Shown: one piece after another, positions 47,126 to 58,878 of the stretch
How positions within the stretch are numbered: position 1 is the first letter of the stretch
Layout of the letters: the number at the start of each line of letters is the position of its first letter
DNA from: Marsupella aquatica
Lineage: Eukaryota; Marchantiophyta
NCBI GenBank assembly: GCA_973895155.1
Contig: OZ316895.1
Span: 20,398,001-20,462,000, forward strand
Reading direction: 5' to 3'
DNA: 64,000 nt
The notes under the pieces: generated by a model
Databases searched by the model: none
What the model saw: the letters and a program-made list of their open reading frames with translations, nothing else
What the model was told of the DNA's origin: nothing
Position numbers and translations under genes: made by a program

Positions 47126-50100
47126 CAAAATTGCTGCTGGTGAGACACAAACACGACTCTACCATCTGGTGTGTGGGACACCCACATCATATTGCAATTT
47201 GCGGCCTAACACAACAAAACACTATCAACCGGTCAGACGCCGTCGCAGTCATGGATCGCCGTCGAGGGCTGCCGTTGTGGACGACCGTGTTACACACCCG
47301 TTCGGATTGCGCAGAGTAAGATTACGCAAATCTCGTTTGGGCAGCACGATTACTTATCCATATTGGAGAATGTGACGAGGAACGATCAAATCGTCGGAAA
47401 ATGGCAACTTTTATCCACATGCAAAACCGCTCTTCTTCTTCTTCCGGCTAACGGTCAAATCTCCAGCTAAGCTCGCGATTTGCGGGAATTTGGCGGGGCA
47501 GCCTCGTGTCTCACAGATTTAGTTTTGCACAAATCGCGCACAAAGAAGTGTGGAAATGGAATCTGATTCCTAATCCGGGGGTTCGACTCTTGGTTTTGGA
47601 TCGACAGGAATGGCAAACCCTCATGTGGGCGATTCCGAATTGCTTTACTAAAGAAAGGCAAGACGGTGTTGTGAAGTTCGGAGATGGATGTGAGAGTTTG
47701 GTTTCGATGACTGGTTGTGAAACCGGTGATAGAAGATGATTGCAAACAGGATTGCTGTTTTTGTCGCCCTATGTACGATCGTGCGTAGGAGGAGCTGGAG
47801 GATCGAAAAGCATCGAAAGTGTACTACGATTCCATGTCGGAATTGACTGTGCAGAACATTCACTGCGGAGAGGGGGGAGAATGCGCGATCGTGGAGAGGA
47901 TCGAGGCGGAGGTTACTGCCGTTGATATTAGAGTGCGTCCATGAATCTACACGGGTACAGTAGAGGGAGCTTTTTCTTCCCCGTTGCGGCGAGGGCAGGA
48001 CAGCGAGCGAGACAGTGGGCGATGGAAGTACCACAGATTTCACAAGCCGAGAGAAAAGCGTACACGCGAGGAATGACGATGCCTAATGTGCTACTGTTTA
48101 CCGGCCGATTGTAGGGATCGAACAAACGAGGAGAGGAGAGGGGACTGGGGAGGACCGGAGACGGAAGCGTCTGCTTGGAAAGAGGAGCGAGGTGAGCGGC
48201 CGGGCGAATGATGATCTCCCTCGAGGTGGAATTGGGGAATCCTTGGCTTTGCTCAAAGCACTGTAGTGTGCTTTACTGTTGTGACTCAGATCGGTGGGAC
48301 CATCACGCAAGCCCCGAAAATAGCCAAACTTGGGCAGGCCGGGCACGTCAGGGCAGAGCTGGATGGATGTTTTGAGGTAAGGACAGAAAGTAACGTAAAG
48401 CAGAGTTTCTGTCATGTCTTTTATGAGGCTGAGGCCTTGAGGAGTTTGGTATTGCCGTTTCTCCACGAGCAGAAGAGTCTGGTAACTTTTGCAGGACCGG
48501 GCAATCAAGGCAGTACACAGATTGGAGTGTGGAACAGAATTTGGGACTTGGGAGGGCCTTCATAGTTTAATCATTCTTTGGGCGAGGAGGTACAGTACAC
48601 GAGAATCGCTGCTTTTCAGGAGGCAAGGAACCTAGAGGCGTTTATAATTATAAACGAACCGGCCTGACTCGAGGTCTTACGCATGCCTGATTGAGAATCG
48701 AGAGGGCAAAGAGTCACTCACGCGGGCATCCAGGAATATAATTGCAAGCTGCACGCTATAAATTATTAAGCACCTTTAGGACCGTGAGCCACGCATCACT
48801 GCCTGAATGCTGACTGACGGGACTCTGAGACGGATAAGTGAGTAGAACACTACGTGCGCTGCGCTGCTAGAGTGCTCAGCTTTGCGACGGTTGGTGGCTT
48901 CTATGTGTAACAACACCACGAGACGGGAAGAAGAAGAAAAGGAACAAAAGCGGTGGAAGACGCGGACGGGTTGGGCCAAACGTGACAGATAAGGAGAAAG
49001 AAAGAAAGAAAGAAGAGTTACGTTCCGCAGGAAAGAAGACAAATTCAATGTCCATCCAATTCGCCCTTTGCGTAGCGTGAAGTCGTGCATCAAATGAATG
49101 ATTGACCGGCTGGCGTGTTCACGGAGGGGTGAGGCGATCGATGAAGTCCGTAACGGCAGGTTCGAGAGGCGGTTGTAGGTAGAGAGAGGAGAGAGAGACG
49201 GAGGGACAGAGTTTGTTGTCCATCTACCGTGCTTCGTGCTCGACACTGAAATTGGAGCGATCCTTTGGCTACAGGTCTCTTTCTAGCGTCTACCCGAGCC
49301 CAGGAGGGTTAGAAGAGCAAAACGACGAGCACGACGACGAGTTTCTTCAATTGGATTGTGGAGGACCACGTCTCGAGGGGAGACATGTGCGGATGATTGG
49401 CGGATGGTCGACGGATGAATGGATGTTGGAACTCGTGGGGGTTGGAAATGGAATTCCAGGTGGTCGTCGATAGTCAACGAGACAGTTATCCTATTGAATG
49501 TTGCCTCTCAGAAACGGATCATGAGAAATGTTTGAATTCGTAGGTGTGCATCCCTATGCTGAGTCCATTTCGCGGGTGCTGGACATAGCGGACGCTGCGG
49601 CAACCTCAATCTATCGGTATAGTTAGAACAATCTCGCACAAAGGAGTCTAGGAGGAGCTTCGATGATGGCGCAAATTACGATTCCTTCTTCGAGACAATT
49701 TGTTCCGGCACTCTCCGATCGTAATTTCCTCGCCCTTCCTCTTTCCCCAAGCTTGCTTCCTTGATGTCATTCATTGCCCTGTCACCGTCTCACCCACCCA
49801 ACTGGCCACAATTTGTTATGGGACTCTGCGCCCGTAATTCTCGCGACCCTCTCTCCATTCCTTTGCTGTCGTCTTTACACCAGCCAAGGTAAACACCATT
49901 GGCAGTGTGCTCAAAAGTTCTCTGCTCCTTTTTCGCGTCTTCCTCTCTAATTTTGCTGTCTGTCATTCATTGCTCTGCCATCGTCTCTGAACTAGCAAAG
50001 CAAGCTCTCACGAGTGCAGTAGCCTCCAAATTGGGAAACGGAATTGGTCCAAATTTCATGCATCCCTCTCTGAAGCTGCGAGAACAGAAATCTCTTTGGT

Positions 50101-50932
50101 CGGGCTTTGCTTATGTGATTCATCGTTCTGCCATCGCCTCTATACCAGGAAAGGCAAATGCAATTGGCAGTGTGGTCACGAGGCCCGTAGACTTCTTTCA
50201 ATCGTTAACCTCAATATTCCGTGTTCCATCTTTCATTATCTCCCTCTTTAAGATTGCGTGATTCTATGGGGTTGCTCTGCTCCGAAAGGAGAAATGTCTC
50301 TGGTCGGGAATGGACCGCGATTTTGTAAAATGTTTTGAAAGCCTTTCTTTCCGGCGTGTATCTTTACGCGGCGCACGGGCAACGGCGAGGATGCTCGTCT
50401 CCCGAGAGCAAAGGCCTCCGACAGAAAGCCATGCGTTTCAGGAGCATGGACAGTTGCTTCCTTTGAGCTGTCGATGTGCCCAAGTCCTCGCTTTGTGGGT
50501 GCATCCAGCCAATAATCGGATTCGTGGACGTTTGTTAGTTCGTCGTCGTAAACTTTGGATAAAGTATCGCGTCAGCTCTAATCTTTTTCATTGGATGTAC
50601 ATCCTAGTTCGCCAAGTCTATTTATAGAGGGTTTGAGAGAGAGTGCGGAAACGGGTGTATTCCAGCGAGAAGATCAGATCAAATGATATTTTTAGTGAAC
50701 GAGGAAGTAGTCCGACGATGGACTGAGCAAGCCCTTTCATTCTCTGCTTCATGCAAAAAAATTGGGGTTGGGAAAGTATTTTGGGATCATGGACTCTGGT
50801 TTTCAAATTTAGGCACGTCATTGAAATCTGACCTCAGTCGTGATTTGGAAGCGAATGTGTCGAGCTGTTTACTATCGTTGCCCTCTGGTTACTGTCTCCT
50901 CAAGGGTCGGATGATTTTAGACATGAGTTTGG
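47126..50932. other. Upstream region of the ten-exon gene; no resolved gene
   Basis: Higher GC than the preceding 10 kb, with many 60-150 codon open frames on both strands, none with a family motif. About 49765-50200 contains three diverged repeats of CATTCATTGCTCTGCCATCG-like sequence. Purine microsatellites lie near 48990-49015 and 49180-49200. Possible upstream exons could not be joined with consistent phases. Confidence 0.35.
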
Positions 50933-53786
50933 ATGAAGCTCACCGGATGTTGCACATACCCAACTGACGTGTGGAAACGTTTTGCTTGCGCAGCACCGAT
51001 CTTCTCTCTGGGGGAGTTTGTTGTTGGTACGCTTGCAAGAGGGGTGAGTACACGCTAAACCAAAGCATTTCATTATTTTTAGGCTTGATGCAAGCCTGAG
51101 CACAGAGGGGACTTCATGGAATTACCTGAATTTGGCATTTCGTTCTTCAACTGAAGGAGCTTTCTTTCTACATTTTGAGGTCTAATAGGAGAGCTTGAAT
51201 CTGCAGATGGAAAACTTTTATGGTGCTCTTCATAAAGTAATGCGGAAGTGGAGCAATGATGTTGTAGTTCGCAGCCTTCTGAATTTGATGGTGAGGACTA
51301 CTTAACCTCTTCCTGTACTTGGCCTGGAATCTCACATTCGGGAAGTGCAGAATGTTTCCACTACATCCTCCACGCCGCCCGCACGTCCCGCTGAATGGTT
51401 TATGTTGATTTCTGTTGTTCCATTCGATAGTGAGAGAGCTGTTCCATTTCTTTTTATCTCGCGCTTTGATCTGATGTTCTATGGTGGTCGTTTGGTGGAC
51501 TTGATCAGGTCATTTTGAATCCACGGCTGAATGTTCGTCAGCAACGTCAATTAATGGTTAGTTTTGCTCGCGCTCCCAGTCTCTCCCTCACTTTCATTCA
51601 GCAGTACAAATTCAAAATTAATTCATTGTTTGTTCACAGTTCTGCAGACATTTTGTAAAATTATGAGCTCTTGTGGTCTGATCATACCGCGATGCTGCCA
51701 ATTTGCTTGCAGACAATATTACTCAGAACAGTTGATAACCTCATCTGGGAGCGTTCTTTAGACATTAGAGTGATGAGGTAAGCAGACGTTTGTAGGAGTA
51801 CTGATACAATTACGTCCTTTGTGTTTGCAAAAGATTGCCTTGGGTAACTGTCCTCTACAATGTTCTGTCAGTTGCTCCCTTCAATCAGGCTAAAACTTGG
51901 GCTGAATGTACTTGTTCTTTTGCAGTGGTATTATGGCTTTAGCTTGTCCGAATCAAGACACCGGCCTTCTATTTGGCTACTTGGTAAGTAATCTATGAAT
52001 CCTATGATAGTATTCAGTCCTCTTCCAGGGTTTGTTGTGAAGTTCCTGACATGAACCTAGAGCTCCATACAGATGCCCTAGCTATGGATAGTTTCCGTAG
52101 ATTTTCTCATGGCCCATTTATCCCCTAACTGAGAGTATTCGTGAATTCGGTACAGATGGAGGTCATAGCAGGTTTGGCCTGCTACAATGGTCAAGCAGAG
52201 GATATTATTGATCCGCAAACAACGACGACCCAGCTGGATCTCGAGGCTAGGATGGTGAATTCAGTTCAAGTAATTCCTAACTTCTTTACCGCTATCTAGA
52301 TCGAAGAATGTTCTGTCTCTAAATCCTCAATGTTTTGTAGCCCTATGATATGTAAGAACACACTTATTTGCCCGGAAATCATGACGACACTGATGCTTTG
52401 ATGGGACTTTTGCAGACTGAGAAAGAGGATGTGAAGGCAGCACAAGCGCTGTACCATCATTTCACTATCGAGCAGTCGTATGTCGCAGCCATGTCCCCAA
52501 AGGTACGTTCGACATACCCTCTTGCAGAAACCCGTACCTCCCATCGTCACATGAGTACCAATCGACAATGACAAATCCCAGCTTCATGTCACATCGTAAA
52601 CATAATGATGGACTGAAACTCATAGAGGTCTGATTGCTTTTGTTCCTTGGACGTCACTGCAGGTTAGGAAGGCTGTTCTCTCAGCTCTGACTGGTGGAAT
52701 GGAGTTCCCACCACAACTCCAAAGCTGGGTTTTCCAGTCGAAGCAACGTTCACCTCCAATTTGTCCCATCACATTAGAACCTCTGTTGCGACACGTGAGT
52801 GTTCCATTCTCGAAAGCTTGGTGATTTTTAGATGTTCATCTGTATTGACTTGTCAGAACATCCCTACCCTTGTCAATCATCTTGCAACAACATCAATCTC
52901 TTCTTGTGAACTATTCTGAAATGCCACTAATTTGACGACTTTGTTTACAGGATGGGACTATGGCTTCGGACGTTGTCGCTGTCATACAAAGGAGCAACAC
53001 ACTGGGGAAAGAACACGCGGTATGTTTTCTACCTTATTGTGTCTGATCTCGATAGGTCACAAGCATGGCGCAGGATTCTATCTGTCCGCATCACATGTCC
53101 ACCACGTCACTTCTTCTTCTTCGCCATTTCCGCTAAACTTGTGCTAGTTTTTAAGGATTCTCAGCACCTCCGTAAGCAATACATCTAACGACTGTTCTGC
53201 GTGTCTTACAGTTCCTTTACCGAGGGCGAGCATTGTATGGCTGGCTTGGACAGTCTTCAGTCCCTCGTAACCCCGAGACTCGATCGTTGGTGAGACCTAC
53301 CGACATCTACAGATTATCGTAGCAACACTCAAATGTGTAGGCATTTATAGCTTTTCTCTCCTCTCAGCCCCAATTGTAATAGTCAACAAACGTAGAAAGG
53401 TACCCAAATCAAAGTGTAATTTTATTAAGCTGGTGTACCATCGGATCCCTAAAATGGGGTGAAGTTAGAGATTCTTAGTGCAGGCATTTATAACCCATTA
53501 CAGCCATTTCACATCGTGGCAAAGGAGGAGTATTGTTCCGGCTCCCTGATTCATAGGATGTGCCTTTAGCTATAGGGTTCATGATTCGAAGGATATGCCT
53601 TTAGCTATAGAATTAAATTACGGAGACCGATATACTCAATTTGTAAAGATAGAAAGGACGAGTCTGATTTCGGGGTTCTACATTCTTAGGCAATGCCTAT
53701 CGCAGAAGGATTCCACGAGCGAAGCCAGCGCCAGAATTGTCAAGCAGTACTCACCCGACCTGCCAACGCGTACGCTGACGGTCTGA
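50933..53786 (+). CDS. Unrecognised ten-exon gene, degenerate U-box-like C-terminus
   Basis: Exons: 50933-51043, 51207-51290, 51509-51556, 51713-51777, 51926-51983, 52156-52254, 52416-52502, 52663-52794, 52951-53019, 53212-53289, with a terminal exon 53706-53786 (TGA). That is ten introns and 11 pieces if the 5' exon is accepted. Every intron is GT-AG and all junctions are phase 0 except one phase-2 pair, which gives a continuous 303-aa product. Residues about 1-150 look helical (LLNLMVILNPRLN). A central segment ends in PICPITLEPL, followed by FLYRGRALYGWLGQ and NPETRSL, the spacing and flavour of a U-box/RING-like module with few cysteines. The start ATG follows an in-frame TGA at 50924, but this first exon is the weakest part. 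No family is recognised. The ubiquitin-ligase idea is inference only. Confidence 0.7.
53548..53617 (+). repeat. 35-bp tandem duplication in an intron
   Basis: GATTC(A/G).AGGAT(G/A)TGCCTTTAGCTATAG occurs at 53548 and 53583, inside the last intron of the ten-exon gene. Confidence 0.75.
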
Positions 53787-54479
53787 GGTGTATGCCACAG
53801 AGTGAGCTCCCGTGCGCGGCTGGATTTTTTAGCCATATGATGAATAAATGAGAGGTGTGGCGAAGACACCGCCCACCTTCCTGCTATGGCATTTTCATGT
53901 GACCGATGTTTTTCCGACCTGCTGAGCTAGGTGCCCTCTGTAGTTGGACCGGTAGTTAATTGGATTTATTGTTCTTGAGTTAGGTTTCCAGAGATCCATT
54001 CGTGGTCGAATGCCATTGCGTTAGACTATTTCCACAGAGTGCGCTCGTGATATTATTCATCACTTTGCATGCAAGGCTTTGATCCTTTTTCTGGACTGTG
54101 TGTGTTTGGCTCCTGTTTAGCCCAATGCAATGGATTGTTTCGTGCATGATCGGCAATTTTAGGGAGCTCCTTGGATTGTTTCGGACATCGTGCTTTCTGG
54201 CTTAGTACGTCTGCAAAGTAAGGACGATTCTTTCGGATTGCACATTTGGGGAGTAGGAATGTGCCATTACGGAATCCTGGCTGGATTGGTGTTGTTGTTC
54301 TACAAGACCTTTGCGCCGTTTACTTCTGAGCAGAGGTTCCCGTCTTGGTCTTAGAATGTATTCCACGGCCTTGTCTGGGTCAATTCGTTGGAAACTTCAT
54401 TGATTGTAAACAGGGGTGAATGGGCAGTTCTGCAAGTTGGCAATGTCACTGTTCTGTTCTGAGCGGCCTCCCAAACATA
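53787..54479. other. 3' flank of the ten-exon gene, no further gene
   Basis: No coding signal was found. It presumably includes the 3' untranslated region and terminator of the upstream gene. Confidence 0.4.
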
Positions 54480-54975
54480 TCGCAGATCTTTGCTTTTCGC
54501 ATCTAGCTCGAAGATCTGAGCTCGAAAATCTTTGTCCTTGGTTTCCTTGGTTTCCTTGTTTCCAGATTCTGAGCTTCGCTTCCAATGTAGTGTCTCGTTC
54601 TTGAGAACCGTCCGCAGATCAGACACAGCAAGGAGGAAACCACTCGGACCTTCGCTTTTCTCATCCAGCTCAAAGCCCTGAGCTCGTCCAGAATCTTCTT
54701 CTTTGGGTTCAATCTCCGGTCTCCAGATTCTGAGCTGAGCTTCCAATTTCGTATCTCGTTTTGGAGAAATGTGCACAGCTTCACAGCAAGAAGGAAACCA
54801 CTCGGACCTTTGCTTTTCGCATGCAGCTTAAAGACCTGAGCTCATCCAAACTCTTCTTAGTTGCGTTCAATCTTCGGTCTCCAGGTTCTGAGCTGAGCTT
54901 CCAATTTAGTATCTCGTTTTGGAGAACTGTGCACAGATCAGGCACATCAAGAATGAAACCACCCGGACCTCAGGC
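54480..54975 (-). repeat. Tandem repeat of about 160 bp, three copies
   Basis: TGCTTTTCGC-type phrases occur at 54491, 54653 and 54811 (steps 162 and 158), each followed by CAGATTCTGAGCT, GTATCTCGTT and ACCAC(T/C)CGGACC. On the minus strand the first step keeps frame and gives repeated FELD(E/A)KSE peptides in a 141-codon frame; the second step breaks it. More likely a non-coding minisatellite than a repeat protein. Confidence 0.7.
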
Positions 54976-55134
54976 ATGAGCGACGGGCGAGCGAAGCTGA
55001 CAGGAGCATGAGGTCAAGAGGCAGAGATGTATGAATCACCCACATCTTTACACGCAAGGCCTAGTCACATGCTTCTTCTAGGGGCCATCTAACCTGATTA
55101 CCTGACTACTCATGCCGTGGTATGGGGGGCATGA

Positions 55135-55400
55135 TTTTGCATTAGCAGTAGCCTAAGTGCTCAAGCTCTGCTATTAATGCTAGTAAATAGATGGTAAATA
55201 GATGGGTGAGTACCACAGGCCTGGTTGATTTTTAATAAGGAGTATCCTATATACTGAAGCTTTGCTTGTAAATCGATGGTGAGTACCACCTGCCTGGTAA
55301 CTGGATGGTGAGTACCACAGGCCGGGTTGATTTTTTTATTAGCAGTAGCCTAACTGCTTCTAGCTTTGCTTGTAAATGGATAGTAAGTACCATGCACTTG
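55135..55400 (+). repeat. Degenerate tandem repeat
   Basis: About three units repeat GTAAAT(A/G)GATGGT(G)AGTACCAC.GCC(T/G)GGTT followed by GATTTTT and an AGCTTTGCTT phrase. Non-coding. Confidence 0.55.
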
Positions 55401-55739
55401 GTTAGCTTGTACGCATGCCCCTGGAGTCAGGGTCTACAGGCTTCACTCTGGACCATTGGCTCTTATCCTAGCTTTTGATTGCACTTCTCCTGCACCCGCA
55501 AGTTTTTCTCTCTCCCAAGGTCCTCCCCTTCCTTGCCCAATTTCCTCCCCTCTCTCTCTCTCCTTGAGAGAGACAGTTTGTGGAAGGTAGCACTCCCTTG
55601 AGGCTGCACCGCCATGCCAGTGACTACCTTCCTCCCTTTGGTAGATAGATTAGACACAAATGGTGAAGAGCACTCTAAGCAAACCTCTGTCCTCACAATA
55701 CCTTTTTTACACAGTTGGTGTGTTGCATGACATAGGGGT

Positions 55740-55995
55740 CAATTATTCACTGTTTTGAGGAGGGCCAAGGTTATTGGTTTTAGTAACTCTAGTCAAATTC
55801 CTGTGTGTGACCCTCTTATGGGATTTACTCTTGAACTTGACCAGGTTTTCCAGTTTAATGTTGAATAGGACTTTTATAGTTCTTTTGCAGCTGGGTGGGA
55901 TTCTCCTGTTTTTTAGCTCTTTGGTCATCCGGGGTTTTTCATTGTTTTCTCCCCTCATTTGGTCTCCTACCTTTTGAATCTTGTTTTCCTTTTGA
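55740..55995 (-). repeat. Lysine-rich-coding dispersed repeat B, copy 2
   Basis: Complement of the block at 7245-7470; both keep a Lys/Asn/Thr-rich open frame of similar register. Decayed retroelement sequence is the likeliest source. Confidence 0.5.
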
Positions 55996-57610
55996 CAATT
56001 TTTGTTCTTTGGCAGTGCAATATGTATAATAATATCATGACCCTCTCTTTGTGCATGAATCACAAATCCAATTTGGAAATGTTTCCCTCGATATTCTGAT
56101 CATCTCCAGTTTGCCCCCATAAGAAATTAAAGGTTTAGGCATTACTTCTTTGGCAAAAGAAACCAACCTTAGGCAGGGCACCCCAGATGGCAGAAGGCAA
56201 GTGCAAACCCTGTCCAAATTAAGAGTTCATGAGTGATGAGGTTAGCCTCATTGAAAACCAAGAGCAGCAGCAAAGAAAATATTGCCACAGGTCAAATCCA
56301 ACAAACCCAAAATAATTATTTGATCTATTCAAACCAACCACTGTGTTCATGTTTGAAAGAGGTCCACCACATAGAAAACCAAGATCAGCCACACACAAAA
56401 ATACAACACAAAGAAATAGGGCATGTCAAAGCATGATCATACGACATGTTTTCATCCTCCATGTTTAGCTGTAAATCTACTTGCAAGAATTTTTATGGGG
56501 AGGGGGTGCGTGGTTTTGACTGCTCCTATAAAGATTCACTAGCCCCAATTACCAGTCCTTTGAATGTGAATGGAAGAGAGGACAATAAAAGTGTTACCAA
56601 AATATATTCTCTATTCATATTCTTTGAAAGTTAATGAAATGATAAAAAAAACTCATCATTTTAATAATGATATATAATATACCATTCTCCTTTCTGTGTA
56701 CATGAGTCTTTGTATCCACAATCCTTCTTTCTATGTACATATGTTGTGATGGGGCCATACTGCCCATTTTTTGAATGTAAATACTTAGAAATTATCACAA
56801 AAAAATTGCATGTGTCGTTGACATACATCATAGTCATAAGTTTTTCCATGCACATGAGTTTTTCCATGCACATGATGACCATGGAGTTACGGTCTAGCGA
56901 CTTCACTCTAGAAAGTAGACTTCACTCTAGAAAGTAGACTTCAGTTGAGACTTTTATAGTAAGATCAAGTGATTATAATTTCAATTTACAGTTGGTGACA
57001 AAGCATGACACAATTGCATACTAATAGCGCTTTGTGACTCGGGCCACTCAAAAACCGGATGGATGTCTACCCTCAAGACAATCAATCTTTAGGTGTCTGA
57101 GCCTTATGGGAACATTTATGGGTGCCCCGTAAGGACTGTCTTGGCCATACAAATGTTTTATGTCCGTGGGTGTAACTCATTTACCCCCATGCTTAGATAC
57201 TCCCTATGTGAACAGTTCAAATCCTGTGCATACTATTCTTTTCTGAAAGAGGTCCACTTCATTAATTACCAAGACTAGCGTCTTTCTACTGAGACTTGTG
57301 CAGAGAATTGAGGCGCCCTTCGCCGTGAGATAGTTTCGAAGTGGCTGCAATCGGGGCGGGAGTGAGAACTGGATTTCACAGTTCTCGTCACTCCAATGTT
57401 GCTACTACGGTAGTGCTGTGGGTTATTGGGTCGCTGGAGTTGGTATGGAAACCGCCTGGATCGCCGAGGACGAGTTGTAGAGAAGGAAGCTGGTAATCGG
57501 AAGGTCAGGTCAATTCGGGAGCTTCAATTTTGTGGCGAACATTGCGTCATCGTGATGCTTGATGCGTAAGAAACCGTGAATACTTTTCCCCAACCAATCT
57601 CTGAGGTACG
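55996..57610. other. No gene; small direct repeats
   Basis: GAAAGAGGTCCAC...ACCAAGA occurs at about 56355 and 57245. Near 56840-56880 AGTTTTTCCATGCACATG is tandemly doubled, and near 56900-56940 GACTTCACTCTAGAAAGTA is doubled. From about 57290 GC rises, perhaps the start of the glutamine-synthetase locus leader. Confidence 0.45.
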
Positions 57611-58020
57611 TTTGTTCTTACTCTGCTCTTGTTGTTTCTGAAAAGTCTCTCTCTCGGCAATCGTTCCAATTTGTGTCTGTCGGAATTTTTGGTTACCCTT
57701 GTGTGAATTATTGCTTCCCGCTTAGCTGACATGAGGCGTGTATGAATTTCTCCTGTTGGGTTCTAAAAGCTTCCTTGGCAATTGTTCTAATGTGTTTCGA
57801 ACTGTTTTGGTTTCATTTGTTCTTACTCTGCTCTTGTTGTTTCTGAAAAGTCTCTCTCTCGGCAATCGTTCCAATATGTGTCTGTCGGAATTTTTGGTTA
57901 CCCTTGTGTGAATTGCTTCCCGCTTAGCTGACATGAGGCGTGTATGAATTTCTCCTGTTGGGTTCTAAAAGCTTCCTCGGCAATTGTTCTAATGTGTTTC
58001 GAACTGTTTTGGTTTCATTT
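57611..58020 (+). repeat. 205-bp tandem duplication upstream of GS-like gene
   Basis: Two near-identical copies start at 57611 and 57816 (TTTGTTCTTACTCTGCTCTT) and run through CTCTCTCTCGGCAATCG, GCTTAGCTGACATGAGGCGT and TTCGAACTGTTTTGGTTTC. A third, truncated copy continues to about 58080. It lies 0.5-0.9 kb upstream of the gene, in probable promoter or 5'UTR. Confidence 0.85.
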
Positions 58021-58550
58021 GTGTTCTTGCTTCCGCTTAGCTGAACTGAGAGTGTACGAACCTCTCCTTTGAGCTGGGGTTCAAACCAGCACGCTGCTTT
58101 ATCATTTCTGTTTGATACCTTGGAACGTAATGATCCTGCAAAGTGAGCTGTCCCCCAAAATGTGGCTCTGAGTTTTTCACATGAACTGCTGCAGGACGAG
58201 GTCCATGCTGGTGGTTCTGTAGAATTGGCTGCTGCAGGGTCTGTGACAGGTCTAGCTACCCACCCACCTTCGAGCACGGATTCCCCAGAACAGCAAAGAT
58301 CTACAACAATAAGTCGATAGCAATTGGGACAACTGCTTGGATCGGATGCTTCCAGAGCTCCACAACAAATCATATTGTGTGGGTGGTCACCAGAGCTCTA
58401 CCTCACCGCACGCTTCTAACGAGGGGGCTGGATTTGGGTTCTGTCCAGTACTTTGACATTAGTTTTAGCATGTAGGGTGCAATTCGGATTGTGGGCTGTC
58501 TCCAGAGCTCTAGCATAAGTTGCAAGAGCTCTTTGATCGTCATAGTGACA

Positions 58551-58655
58551 ATGGCTTCTTCAACTCTGCGAAAGGCGACTTGGCTTCACTCTGGTCGCTT
58601 CAATTCAACTGAAGAGACTCCTCGCAACTTATGTCATCTTGAGAAGTCGTGGTAA
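58551..58655 (+). CDS. Upstream ORF duplicating the GS-like presequence
   Basis: A 34-codon frame (ATG 58551, TAA 58653-58655) begins MASSTLRKATWLHSGRFNST, almost identical in DNA and protein to residues 6-25 of the downstream protein (about 4 differences in 65 bases). After the matching part the sequence diverges. Its end contains a good donor context (TCGTG|GTAAGG at 58652), so it may be an alternative first exon, or an upstream ORF that represses or bypasses the main start. A duplication relic is the simplest reading. Confidence 0.6.
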   Translation: MASSTLRKATWLHSGRFNSTEETPRNLCHLEKSW

Positions 58656-58878
58656 GGTGCTGCGACAACCGCAATTGGATCTGCACGACTGCGTCAAAAC
58701 GTCTCTGCGGTTTGCTTTTGCTGATAACTATTTTTCTCACGGTTTCGATCAAGTCTTGAATCGGTGCTGTTCTTTGTTCCACTGCGGTACCGGTACCCTA
58801 GTCGAATTTACCGTACTGCCATCAGAATCCCCTTAAAACGAATCTATTTTGAATATTTTGATTGGGAACCAAGGAGCG

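Noticed and set aside
47789-47944. 52-codon frame (EELEDRKASKVYYDSMSELT...) as an upstream exon of the orphan gene
   Set aside because: Preceded and followed by in-frame stops, and no donor or acceptor connects it to the exons at 50.9 kb.
49899-50261. 120-codon plus-strand open frame
   Set aside because: Built on diverged repeats of the same sequence (two VIH.SAI-type blocks); no clear start context or domain.
54351-54776. 141-codon minus-strand frame as a repeat protein
   Set aside because: Period alternates between 162 and 158, so the frame is not kept across all units.
57200-57240. TTCAAATCC word resembling a tRNA T-arm
   Set aside because: No matching acceptor, D or anticodon arms around it; no tRNA gene could be folded anywhere in the window.
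57924-58373. 149-codon minus-strand open frame
   Set aside because: Runs through the 205-bp tandem duplication and has a shadow copy at the neighbouring unit; no domain seen.
58849-58878. Extending the GS-like protein upstream of ATG 58879
   Set aside because: The extra in-frame codons begin with TTG; the ATG at 58879 or 58894 matches the duplicated presequence.
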